From positions 1 to 32,951 of the forward strand of contig NTJY01000011.1 in assembly GCA_002457245.1 (NCBI GenBank): 32,951 nt of DNA, read 5' to 3'. Source of the stretch: SAR92 bacterium MED-G29 (lineage in GTDB: Bacteria; Pseudomonadota; Gammaproteobacteria; Pseudomonadales; Porticoccaceae). The notes below the pieces were generated by a model, which saw nothing but the letters and a program-made list of their open reading frames with translations, searched no databases and was not told the origin of the DNA. Positions 18,253 through 26,136 of the stretch are shown here, piece after piece. Position 1 is the stretch's first letter. Every line of letters begins with the position of its first letter. The position numbers and the translations under genes are program-made.

Positions 18253-20766
18253 ATGAAGAAAAGCGCAAAGGTCGTTGTTGTCGGTGGTGGTGTGGTTGGT
18301 GTTAGCACTCTCTATCATTTGGCAAAAAAAGGTTGGACCGATGTTGTCCTTGTAGAGAGAAAGGAATTAACCTCAGGATCTACCTGGCATGCTGCCGGAT
18401 TACTACCCTTGTTTAATATGAGCTATTCGGTGGGTAAGTTGCATCAGTACTCTGTTAATTTTTATCACGAACTAGAGGAAGAAACTGGCCAAAATGTTGG
18501 TTTCAGTGTCGTCTCAAATATTCGTTTAGCCTCAACTGAAGATAGGATGGATGAATATCGTTACTATTCTGGGGTTGCTCAAACAGTGGGTGTAGAGGTT
18601 AATTTCCTCACTCCTGAGCAGGTGAAAGAAGCTTGGCCAATGAGTAATATCGATGGACTTATTGGCGCTATTCAACACCCTGATGATGGGTATATCCAAC
18701 CCGCTGATTTAACTCAGGCACTCGCAAAGGGCGCAAGATCCAGAGGCGCAGAAATCTACCGAAATACTACCGTAGAGGGTTTAGACCAACAAACAGATAA
18801 TACTTGGATTGTTAGGACAGACAAGGGAGATATTCATTGTGAGCATGTAGTGTCATGCACTGGGAATTTTGCTAGAAAAACTGGACAGATGGTTGGATTA
18901 GATATTCCCGTAATTCCTGTAGAACATCAATATATTGTTACTGACCCTCATCCTGAAATTTTAGAGCGAAAAGCTGCGGGTTTGCCCGAGCAGGCGGTCC
19001 TGCGAGATTCAGATGCCGGCTATTATTTACGTGAGGAAGCGGGAGGCATGATCCTGGGGCCTTATGAGGAAAATGCGCCATGCTGTTATGTCGATGGCCC
19101 CAGTGCTGAGTCTGAATATGAGCTGTTTAATGGAGATCTTGATCGTCTAATGCCGCATGTTGAAGCATGTATGGAAAGGGTGCCTGCCTTTGCTGAAGTA
19201 GGTGTTAAAACTATCTATAACGGTGCCATCGCGTATACTCCTGATGGAAATCCCATTGTGGGGCCGGCCTGGGGTTTGAACAATTTTTGGCTTAACGAGG
19301 GCCATAGTTTTGGCATTACCGCTGCTGGTGGCGCCGGTTGGCAGCTTGCTGAATGGATTGTTGACGGAGAGCCAACTGTAGATATGATGGGTGTAGACCC
19401 ACGTCGTTTTGGTCCTTATGCCTCTCGTGGTTACTTGCGTACTAAGAATGAAGAAGCCTATGACCATGTCTTCAAAAATCATTATCCTGATGAGGAGCGA
19501 AGTGCAGCTCGACCTTTAAAGACATCTCCCTGCTATGAGCGAATGAGGAAGTTAGGTGCGGTCTTTGGAAGTGTTTATGGTTGGGAGCGACCCAATTGGT
19601 TTGCTCCTCTTGATTATCAGTTGTCTGATCAGGATTTAGATAAACCAGAAGTATTATGGAATAAAAATCACTCCGCGCCTTTACCAGATGGACGTGTCGT
19701 CGAGAAAAATTCATTCAGACGATCAAATTATTTTGACTTTGTGGGCGATGAGTGCCGACATGTCCATGAGCATGTTGGTGTTCTTGATATGTCCGCTTTT
19801 TCGAAGGCGACGGTGTCTGGCCGGGGGGCCGACGAATGGCTCAACAGCATCGTAGCAAATAATGTTCCCAAGGGTGTTGGTCGCATTGGCTTATGCCATA
19901 TGTTGTCACTTAATGGTGGGGTGCGCGCGGAATTCACCATCTATAAACGGGCAGAAAATAGTTTTTACCTTGTTTTTGCAGGTGCAAGTGAGCGTCATGA
20001 CTGGGATTATCTCACTAAGCTTGCTCCTAAAGATGGATCGGTTACATTGCAAAAAATTACAACTCAGATGGGTGTATTAGTCCTAGCGGGTCCAAAATCA
20101 AGAGATGTATTACAAAAACTGACCGATACTGACTTATCTAATCATAACTTCAAGTGGTTAAGTGGAAAATCAATTAACGTTGGTTATGCTCAAGCCGAGG
20201 CGTTGAGGGTTAACTTTGTTGGAGAGCTGGGATGGGAGCTTCATCATCCTATTGAAATGCAGAACTATATTTTCGATGAGTTGATGCGGGTAGGCTCCGA
20301 ATTTAACATTAAACCTTTTGGTATTCGAGCAATGGATTCTATGCGAATTGAGAAGTCCTATCGGCTTATCCCTCGAGAAATGTCAATTGAATATTCAGCA
20401 CTGGAGTCTGGCCTACATCGTTTTGTTAAGCTCGACAAAGCCTGCGGTTTTGTAGGTAAAGCAGGCCTGTCTGCATGGCAGAAAAAGGGATTTAACAATA
20501 CCTTTGTTACCTTAGAAGTGCATGGCATCACTGACGCTGACGCCCGTGGCTCTGAAGGAATTTATAAAAATGGCGAACTAATTGGCCGTGCAACTTCCGG
20601 AGGATTTGGTTTTAGAGTCAATAAGTCGCTAGCACTTGGAATGGTCCTAAGCAATTATGCTATTGAAGGTGCAGAGTTAGAAATTGAAATACTTGGGCAA
20701 CGACATAGGGCGACTGTTATACCAGAGTCAGCGTTTGATGCGGAGAACTTGGCCTTACGAAGCTGA
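18253..20766 (+). CDS. Dimethylglycine/sarcosine dehydrogenase-type flavoprotein with GcvT domain
   Basis: The 837-residue protein has an N-terminal FAD-binding oxidase domain (VVGGGVVGVS at 9-18), SGSTWHAAGLLP with H46 at the place of the covalent FAD-linked histidine of mammalian dimethylglycine dehydrogenase, a linker (FAO_M-like) domain after about residue 385, and a C-terminal aminomethyltransferase (GcvT) domain from about 440 (HVGVLDMSAFSK, GPKSRDVL, NFVGELGWELHHP, AMDSMRIEKSYR). Such enzymes oxidise N-methyl groups and deliver formaldehyde to THF as 5,10-methylene-THF, passing electrons to ETF or oxygen. Next to a betaine-type methyltransferase and sox genes, dimethylglycine is the likely substrate; sarcosine is the alternative. 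A TTG at 18238 would add five residues; I prefer the ATG at 18253, though neither start has a clear ribosome-binding site. Confidence 0.85.
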   Translation: MKKSAKVVVVGGGVVGVSTLYHLAKKGWTDVVLVERKELTSGSTWHAAGLLPLFNMSYSVGKLHQYSVNFYHELEEETGQNVGFSVVSNIRLASTEDRMDEYRYYSGVAQTVGVEVNFLTPEQVKEAWPMSNIDGLIGAIQHPDDGYIQPADLTQALAKGARSRGAEIYRNTTVEGLDQQTDNTWIVRTDKGDIHCEHVVSCTGNFARKTGQMVGLDIPVIPVEHQYIVTDPHPEILERKAAGLPEQAVLRDSDAGYYLREEAGGMILGPYEENAPCCYVDGPSAESEYELFNGDLDRLMPHVEACMERVPAFAEVGVKTIYNGAIAYTPDGNPIVGPAWGLNNFWLNEGHSFGITAAGGAGWQLAEWIVDGEPTVDMMGVDPRRFGPYASRGYLRTKNEEAYDHVFKNHYPDEERSAARPLKTSPCYERMRKLGAVFGSVYGWERPNWFAPLDYQLSDQDLDKPEVLWNKNHSAPLPDGRVVEKNSFRRSNYFDFVGDECRHVHEHVGVLDMSAFSKATVSGRGADEWLNSIVANNVPKGVGRIGLCHMLSLNGGVRAEFTIYKRAENSFYLVFAGASERHDWDYLTKLAPKDGSVTLQKITTQMGVLVLAGPKSRDVLQKLTDTDLSNHNFKWLSGKSINVGYAQAEALRVNFVGELGWELHHPIEMQNYIFDELMRVGSEFNIKPFGIRAMDSMRIEKSYRLIPREMSIEYSALESGLHRFVKLDKACGFVGKAGLSAWQKKGFNNTFVTLEVHGITDADARGSEGIYKNGELIGRATSGGFGFRVNKSLALGMVLSNYAIEGAELEIEILGQRHRATVIPESAFDAENLALRS

Positions 20767-20792
20767 TTTGAGTCTATGCTTTAGACCTTGCA

Positions 20793-20807
20793 TACAGCTA
20801 CGCTGTA
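20793..20807 (+). other. Short perfect hairpin in the gap before the mttB-like gene
   Basis: TACAGC-TAC-GCTGTA is a perfect 6-bp stem with a 3-base loop, 26 bases after the dehydrogenase stop in a 141-base gap. No T-run follows, so it is not a typical intrinsic terminator; it could be an RNA-stability or processing element in a shared transcript, or chance. Confidence 0.35.
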
Positions 20808-20907
20808 GATTGGTGGTTAGCATGTGTACTGATAATAAGAAATGCATACTCCATGCTGAACTTTAATGAGAATGATGGGTTGTAATCTCTAAAATGGAAG
20901 AAAAATC

Positions 20908-22461
20908 ATGACTGAGAGAAGCGGTAGACGAAGAGCAGGCAGAGAGGGTGGCGGCAGAGATGCTCGACGCGAAGCTCGTGCGAACGCTGTGGCTAAAACT
21001 ACACCTTTCATTGAACGCAAAATACCTTACATGGAGTACATGGATGAAGAGAGTCTCCAAATCATTGAGGATAATGCTGACATTATCTTGGAGGAGATTG
21101 GGATAGATTTTTTAGATGATCCTGAAGCCCTGGAAATGTGGAAGAACGCTGGGGCTGATGTTCAGGGCACCCGAGTGCGCTTTCCTAAAGGATTATGTCG
21201 AACTATTATTCAGGCAACAGCTCCAAAAGAATTTATTCAACATGCGCGTAATCCTGAACGCAGCACAATTATTGGTGGAAAAAGAACCGTGCTCGTTCCC
21301 GCCTATGGATCACCGTTTGTCCATGATATTGATCAAGGCCGCCGCTATGCAACGATTGAGGATTTCAATAATTTTGTAAAGCTAGCGTATATGGCTCCGG
21401 GTCTTCATCATTCTGGAGGAACAGTGTGCGAGCCTGTGGATTTGCCGGTCAATAAACGACATTTCGATATGGTGTATTCGCACTTTAAGTACAGTGACAA
21501 ACCCTTGATGGGCTCGGTGACTCATTATGAGCGTGCCCAAGATACCGTCGATATGGCAAAGCTAGTATTCGGGAATGAATTTGTTGACCAGAATTGTGTA
21601 TTGACCAGTCTGATCAACGTTAATTCCCCAATGACCTACGATGGCACTATGCTTGGCTCTTTAAAGGTGTATGCCAAAAATAATCAGGCTACTGTAGTCT
21701 CTCCATTTATTCTTGCAGGTGCAATGTCTCCGGTGACTGCGGCTGGCACTGTCACACAAATTCTTGCTGAGGCGCTGGCAGGAATTGCTTTCACTCAACT
21801 TTGCCGTCCAGGAGCCCCCGTAGTATTTGGTACGTTTGCTGCAGCTGTATCTATGGCATCAGGCGCGCCAACATTTGGAACACCTGAACCAAGTCAAATA
21901 CTATACGCTGCTGCGGCGCTGGCCCGACGACTTGGAGTTCCCTTTAGAAGTGGCGGGGGATTATGCGGCTCTAAACTTCCCGATGCCCAAGCTGCTTATG
22001 AGGCCGCTAATACCTTACAAACTGCATCACTGGCGGGTGTCAATTTTATGCTGCACACCGCTGGATGGTTAGAGGGTGGACTTGCGATGGGCTATGAAAA
22101 ATTTATCATGGATTGTGACCAAGCTAGCATGATTGAGGTACTGCTAGGAGGGATGGATATGTCGGAGAATGGTCAAGGTCTCTCAGCTGTCAGAGAAGTC
22201 GGCCCAGGAAAGCACTACTTGGGATCAGCTCATACGCTTCACAATTTTGAAACAGCATTTTATCGCTCGACAGTTGCTGACAATAATAGTTATGAGCAAT
22301 GGACCGCCGATGGAGCGCTTGATACGGCACAGAGAGCTAATGGCTTGTGGAAAAAGATGTTGAATGAATACCAAGCGCCAGCAATTGATGTGGCTGTTGA
22401 TGAAGCGCTTATAGATTTTATAGCTCGACGAAAGAGCTCATTTGCAGATAGAGACTACTAA
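20908..22461 (+). CDS. MttB-family corrinoid methyltransferase without pyrrolysine (glycine-betaine-type)
   Basis: The 517-residue protein belongs to the MttB (trimethylamine methyltransferase) superfamily, a TIM-barrel group that moves a methyl from a quaternary or tertiary amine to Co(I) of a partner corrinoid protein. Seen are YMDEESLQIIEDNADIILEE, RVRFPKGL, GSPFVHDIDQGRRYAT, GTFAAAVSMASGAPTFGTPE, SGGGLCGSKLPDAQAA and GLSAVREVGPGKHYLGSAHT. The frame is open with no internal TAG, so it is a non-pyrrolysine member like Desulfitobacterium MtgB (glycine betaine) or Eubacterium MtpB/MtcB, not a trimethylamine enzyme. Glycine betaine is the best guess from the downstream dimethylglycine- and sarcosine-type enzymes. 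Residues 4-24 hold nine arginines (SGRRR at 5-9), a tail outside the barrel. TGGAAG lies seven bases before the ATG. The corrinoid gene follows after 26 bases. Confidence 0.88.
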   Translation: MTERSGRRRAGREGGGRDARREARANAVAKTTPFIERKIPYMEYMDEESLQIIEDNADIILEEIGIDFLDDPEALEMWKNAGADVQGTRVRFPKGLCRTIIQATAPKEFIQHARNPERSTIIGGKRTVLVPAYGSPFVHDIDQGRRYATIEDFNNFVKLAYMAPGLHHSGGTVCEPVDLPVNKRHFDMVYSHFKYSDKPLMGSVTHYERAQDTVDMAKLVFGNEFVDQNCVLTSLINVNSPMTYDGTMLGSLKVYAKNNQATVVSPFILAGAMSPVTAAGTVTQILAEALAGIAFTQLCRPGAPVVFGTFAAAVSMASGAPTFGTPEPSQILYAAAALARRLGVPFRSGGGLCGSKLPDAQAAYEAANTLQTASLAGVNFMLHTAGWLEGGLAMGYEKFIMDCDQASMIEVLLGGMDMSENGQGLSAVREVGPGKHYLGSAHTLHNFETAFYRSTVADNNSYEQWTADGALDTAQRANGLWKKMLNEYQAPAIDVAVDEALIDFIARRKSSFADRDY

Positions 22462-22487
22462 AATTTTTTACCTGAGGGTCGACTGAA

Positions 22488-23189
22488 ATGTCAGATGAAG
22501 ACGATATTATTTTGGCTGAGTTACCAGATGAAGAGCTGGTATTACAGATGCACGATGATCTCTATGATGGTTTAAGAGAGGAGATCATGGAGGGAACAGA
22601 TATCCTTTTAGCAAGGGGTTGGTCTGCTGAGCGAGTTCTGGGGGAGGCCTTGGTGGACGGCATGACAGTTGTTGGAATTGACTTCAGAGATGGAATTCTT
22701 TTTGTTCCAGAGGTATTGCTCGCCGCTAACGCGATGAAAGGCGGGATGGAAATATTGAAGCCATTACTAGCTGAAACTGGAGCAAAGCCGGTAGGAACAA
22801 TGGTTATTGGCACGGTCAAGGGTGATATCCATGATATTGGTAAAAATTTAGTCTCGATGATGATGGAAGGTGCTGGATTTGAAGTATTTGATATAGGTAT
22901 AAATAATTCAGTTGACGAGTACATTGCGGCACTTGAGAGACATAAGCCAGATATTCTAGGGATGTCAGCTCTTCTCACAACTACTATGCCCTATATGAAG
23001 GTGGTTATTGATGCTCTATCTGACAAAAATTTGCGCGACAAATATATTGTCATGGTGGGCGGTGCGCCACTTAATGAGGAATTTGGAGCTGCTGTTGGAG
23101 CCGATGCCTATTGCCGCGATGCCGCTGATGCAGCCACTACAGCGATTAGGTTAGTTAGTGAGCGTAGAGAACTAGAAATGACGGCCTGA
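22488..23189 (+). CDS. Cognate corrinoid (B12-binding) protein
   Basis: The 233-residue protein has the methyltransferase-associated helical cap domain (about 20-95) and a Rossmann-like B12-binding domain (about 100-225). The cobalt-binding motif is GDIHDIG with D113-x-H115-xx-G118; SALLTTTMPYM (about 160) and MVGGAPLNEEFG carry the other two B12 motifs. It would accept the methyl from the MttB-like protein and give it to THF through the MtgA-like enzyme. The N-terminus (first 24 residues) has ten Asp/Glu and no Lys/Arg, in contrast to the Arg-rich ends of its three expected partners. The stop overlaps the start of the DUF1638 gene (TGATG). Confidence 0.93.
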   Translation: MSDEDDIILAELPDEELVLQMHDDLYDGLREEIMEGTDILLARGWSAERVLGEALVDGMTVVGIDFRDGILFVPEVLLAANAMKGGMEILKPLLAETGAKPVGTMVIGTVKGDIHDIGKNLVSMMMEGAGFEVFDIGINNSVDEYIAALERHKPDILGMSALLTTTMPYMKVVIDALSDKNLRDKYIVMVGGAPLNEEFGAAVGADAYCRDAADAATTAIRLVSERRELEMTA

Positions 23190-23818
23190 TGACCCCCGTA
23201 AAAAGTAATGAGAGCAGTCAGCCTAAACCCATTTTGATACTTGCCTGTGGGGCCCTAGCTCACGATATCATTCAGTTACAAAAACTTAATAATTGGAATC
23301 ACTTGCACCTAAAATGCCTTGATGCAGAGCTTCACAATAAGCCCCAACTAATTGCAGGGAAACTGCGCACTGCGATAAGGCATCACAAATCTCAGTATGA
23401 AAATATTTTTGTTGCTTATGCTGATTGTGGCTCTGGGGGTCAAATAGACAGGTTACTTGAAGAAGAGGGAATAGAGCGTTTGCCAGGAGCACACTGCTAT
23501 TCTTTTTTTGCAGGAGAGGATAGGTTTCAAAAAATTGCAGAACAGGAGCTGGGAACATTTTATTTAACCGATTTTTTAGTAAAACATTTTGATCGAATTA
23601 TGATTAAGGGATTGAAGTTGGATCTGTACCCAGAATTAAGAGATCAGTTTTTTGGAAATTATACGAGGCTAGTCTACCTATCCCAAGAAGTGGATATGGA
23701 TTTGTTAGATCAAGCCAAGAGGGCAGCAGCTATGTTAGGCCTTTCATTTGAGCATCAACCATGTGGATATGGTGACCTGCAGGTCGGCCTTGAATTACAG
23801 GTTCTTAAATTCCGCTAA
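23189..23818 (+). CDS. DUF1638 protein in the corrinoid methyltransferase operon
   Basis: The 209-residue protein matches the DUF1638 pattern: ILACGALAHDI near the start, VAYADCGSGGQID, RLPGAHCYSFFAG and FYLTDFLVKHFDR. Function is unknown. It has conserved-looking Cys and His positions (C20 with H25, C80, H102-C103) that could bind a metal or a corrinoid, and no membrane segment. Its start overlaps the corrinoid-protein stop, so the two are probably translated together; the context suggests a role in loading, repairing or sensing the corrinoid protein. That role is inference. Confidence 0.75.
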   Translation: MTPVKSNESSQPKPILILACGALAHDIIQLQKLNNWNHLHLKCLDAELHNKPQLIAGKLRTAIRHHKSQYENIFVAYADCGSGGQIDRLLEEEGIERLPGAHCYSFFAGEDRFQKIAEQELGTFYLTDFLVKHFDRIMIKGLKLDLYPELRDQFFGNYTRLVYLSQEVDMDLLDQAKRAAAMLGLSFEHQPCGYGDLQVGLELQVLKFR

Positions 23819-23852
23819 CTTTCGTTTAGAGTTTCTTGGAGAATGAGAAAGA

Positions 23853-24149
23853 ATGCAAAAAATTTTAGTATATTGGCGAGATATTCCCGCTCAGGTGCTA
23901 GTGAAGCGCGGAAGGGAGAGAGGGAAAGCTATTCTTAGTCATCGTTTCCAGGCTGCTATTGATCGAGCGGCAATGAGGGCTGGAAAAGGGGGTAGCGAGG
24001 AATATCTGGCAGATTGGAGAAGAGAAACAACTCCATTAGAGGCAGAAGGTACGCCGCAATCGATTGCTGATCAGTTTGCTAAGGAAATAGAGCAACTATT
24101 CACCGATGAGGATATAAAAACTCTAGTAAAAGCAAAGGGCTTAAAGTAA
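23853..24149 (+). CDS. Small 'virulence factor'-family protein of unknown function
   Basis: The 98-residue basic protein fits the small family usually labelled 'virulence factor' or scaffold protein: ILVYWRDIPAQV at the start, an Arg/Lys-rich middle (RGRERGKAILSHRF), then a helical C-terminus (ADQFAKEIEQLF). It has no signal peptide or membrane segment. The label does not fit this place; between corrinoid and folate genes it more likely assists the methyl-transfer pathway. Gaps to both neighbours are short (34 and 64 bases), so it is probably in the same transcript. Confidence 0.6.
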   Translation: MQKILVYWRDIPAQVLVKRGRERGKAILSHRFQAAIDRAAMRAGKGGSEEYLADWRRETTPLEAEGTPQSIADQFAKEIEQLFTDEDIKTLVKAKGLK

Positions 24150-24213
24150 TTAGGTTCAGGTAAGTTTTTATAGTTTTGTTGGTGATGAAAAATATTAATT
24201 TTGGAGATAGAGA

Positions 24214-25152
24214 ATGGCGCTAAGTTTGGCCGATGAAAAAAAAGCATTAACTGATTTGATGTCAAGAACTACATTAGAGGTCACGCCGGGTGGAGCGGCT
24301 AAGGTGGATGACTTTAGTCAAATCGTTCGAGCAGAATGTACTATTTATGTAACCTTTTTGCCTGGCTCTGATTTTGTTGACACCCTGAACACAGTTCGTC
24401 GTTTAAAAACGGAGGGTTTTAATCCCGTACCGCATTTTGCTGCTCGTTCAATCGTTTCAGCTGAGATTTTGGAGCAAAACTTGCAGGCATTACAGAATGA
24501 GGGGATTACCGAGGGATTATTAATTGGTGGAGGCGTTGATCAACCCCTGGGAGAGTTTTCTGCATCAATTGATGTGCTAAATACAGGGTTATTCGAAAGT
24601 TATGGGTTTAAAAAAATGGGGCTTGCAGGCCACCCCGAGGGCAGTCCTGATATTCCAGAGCATGAGTGTACTTTGGCGATTCAAAAAAAGAATGATTACG
24701 CTAAAAATTCGTCAATGGAATTATATTTAGCAACTCAATTTGTGTTTGAGGCGGCTCCAGTATTATCTTGGGAGAGAAAGATTCGTCAGCAGGGAAATCG
24801 TCTACCGATCTATGTTGGAATTCCCGGTCTTGCAACTATTAAAACCCTAATAAAACACGCTACTCACTGCGGAGTGGGGCCCTCTATGCGCATGCTTACG
24901 CGCAATCCAATGAATATGTTGCGTTTAACTTTAAAGGACTCATTTTTAGGACCATATATTAACGCACCCTCATCAGATCCAAGTGGATTACTGCGTGATC
25001 TAGTCGCTGGGTTAGCTGCTGATCCTAATTGCCTAATTGAGCGGTGCCACTTGTATCCTTTGGGTGGACTTAAGAAATCTGCAGATTGGATGTATAAGGT
25101 ACAGGATGGGAAATTTGAATTCGCCAATCAAAAGTTTACCACCTATGATTAA
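24214..25152 (+). CDS. MetF-like methylenetetrahydrofolate reductase
   Basis: The 312-residue protein is a divergent member of the MetF TIM-barrel flavoprotein family, which interconverts 5-methyl-THF and 5,10-methylene-THF. Matching points are E22 in TLEVTP (place of the catalytic Glu), PVPHFAAR with H74, GGGVDQP with D109, LAGHPEGSPDIPEHE, and ATQFVFEA (TQF 174-176). In this operon it probably runs in the oxidative direction, turning methyl-THF made by the next gene product into methylene-THF; the electron acceptor is not evident. GGAG lies eight bases before the ATG. The housekeeping metF is probably elsewhere. Confidence 0.82.
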   Translation: MALSLADEKKALTDLMSRTTLEVTPGGAAKVDDFSQIVRAECTIYVTFLPGSDFVDTLNTVRRLKTEGFNPVPHFAARSIVSAEILEQNLQALQNEGITEGLLIGGGVDQPLGEFSASIDVLNTGLFESYGFKKMGLAGHPEGSPDIPEHECTLAIQKKNDYAKNSSMELYLATQFVFEAAPVLSWERKIRQQGNRLPIYVGIPGLATIKTLIKHATHCGVGPSMRMLTRNPMNMLRLTLKDSFLGPYINAPSSDPSGLLRDLVAGLAADPNCLIERCHLYPLGGLKKSADWMYKVQDGKFEFANQKFTTYD

Positions 25153-25215
25153 CTGATTAGTTGCGCAATCTTCAATTAGAAAGAGCGAACTAAAACTCCT
25201 CAAAGGGAAAAAATA

Positions 25216-26109
25216 ATGACTACCACGATCTTAAGTTCTGCTACTCGAGAGGTAAAAATTGGTTTTGATGAACCCTTTGTGGTTATTGGAGAGCGAATAA
25301 ATCCAACTGGCAGAAAAATACTAGCCGAAGAAATGAAGTCTGGAGATTATAGTCGAGTCGAATCTGATGCTATTGCTCAAGTATCTGCGGGCGCACAAAT
25401 GTTAGACGTGAATGCCGGTATTCCTCTGGCAGATGAGCCAAAGATTTTGGGTGAGGCCATTAAATTGGTTCAGGCGATTACTGACGTCCCGATCAGTATT
25501 GATTCGTCAATTATTGAGGCGCTTGAGGTTGGCCTGTCCGTTTATCAGGGGAAAGCGTTAGTGAATTCAGTTACGGGGGAGGATGAGGTGCTGGAGCGAG
25601 TTCTTCCTTTAGTTAAAAAGTATGGAGCTGCTGTCGTTGCGATTTCTAATGACGAGACTGGTATTTCCGAGGATCCAAACGAACGGTTCTCCGTTGCGAA
25701 AAAAATAGTGGAGCGTGCGGCTGACTACGGAATTCATTACAGCGATGTCGTTGTTGATCCCCTCGTAATGCCCATAGGTGCTATAAATACTGCGGGTCTA
25801 CAGGTGATGCATGTGGTTCGACGTTTGCGGGACGAATTAAAAGTGAATACAACCTGCGGTGCATCAAATGTAAGTTTTGGGTTACCAAATCGCAATGGTA
25901 TCAATAGTGCATTTCTGACGATGGCGATGGGTGCAGGAATGACCTCTGCAATTACAAGTCCTTTGCACTTAGAGGTTATGCAGGCAGTAAGAGGAGCTGA
26001 TGTGATGCTGGGCAAAGATCCCAATTGTGCTAATTGGATTAAAGCGTATCGAGAGCCTTCTGCTGACGGAGCACGATCGGGTCGATCTGGGCGGCGTCGG
26101 TCTCGGTAA
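25216..26109 (+). CDS. Methylcobalamin:tetrahydrofolate methyltransferase (MtgA-like, pterin-binding domain)
   Basis: The 297-residue protein has the pterin-binding DHPS-like TIM barrel found in MtgA, MtvA and the MetH folate domain. Seen are FVVIGERINPTGRK, GAQMLDVNAGIP, PISIDSSIIEALE, NSVTGE, VVVDPLVMPIGA, and TTCGASNVSFGLPNR. It would move the methyl from the corrinoid protein to THF. The barrel ends near residue 282 and is followed by a 13-residue basic tail (285-297) with six arginines and an SGRRR motif (291-295), similar to the N-terminal tail of the MttB-like protein. The next gene, for the corrinoid activator, begins 27 bases later. Confidence 0.9.
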   Translation: MTTTILSSATREVKIGFDEPFVVIGERINPTGRKILAEEMKSGDYSRVESDAIAQVSAGAQMLDVNAGIPLADEPKILGEAIKLVQAITDVPISIDSSIIEALEVGLSVYQGKALVNSVTGEDEVLERVLPLVKKYGAAVVAISNDETGISEDPNERFSVAKKIVERAADYGIHYSDVVVDPLVMPIGAINTAGLQVMHVVRRLRDELKVNTTCGASNVSFGLPNRNGINSAFLTMAMGAGMTSAITSPLHLEVMQAVRGADVMLGKDPNCANWIKAYREPSADGARSGRSGRRRSR

Positions 26110-26136
26110 CACCTCCATTTTCCAAAAGGGAATGTC

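Noticed and set aside
20767-20907. Possible cobalamin riboswitch before the corrinoid methyltransferase genes
   Set aside because: No B12-box-like GCCACTG is seen and the gap is shorter than a full cobalamin riboswitch.
22562-22978. Long open frame on the minus strand opposite the corrinoid-protein gene
   Set aside because: Low-complexity translation rich in Ser, Pro and Ile, mirroring the codons of the real gene; no independent support.
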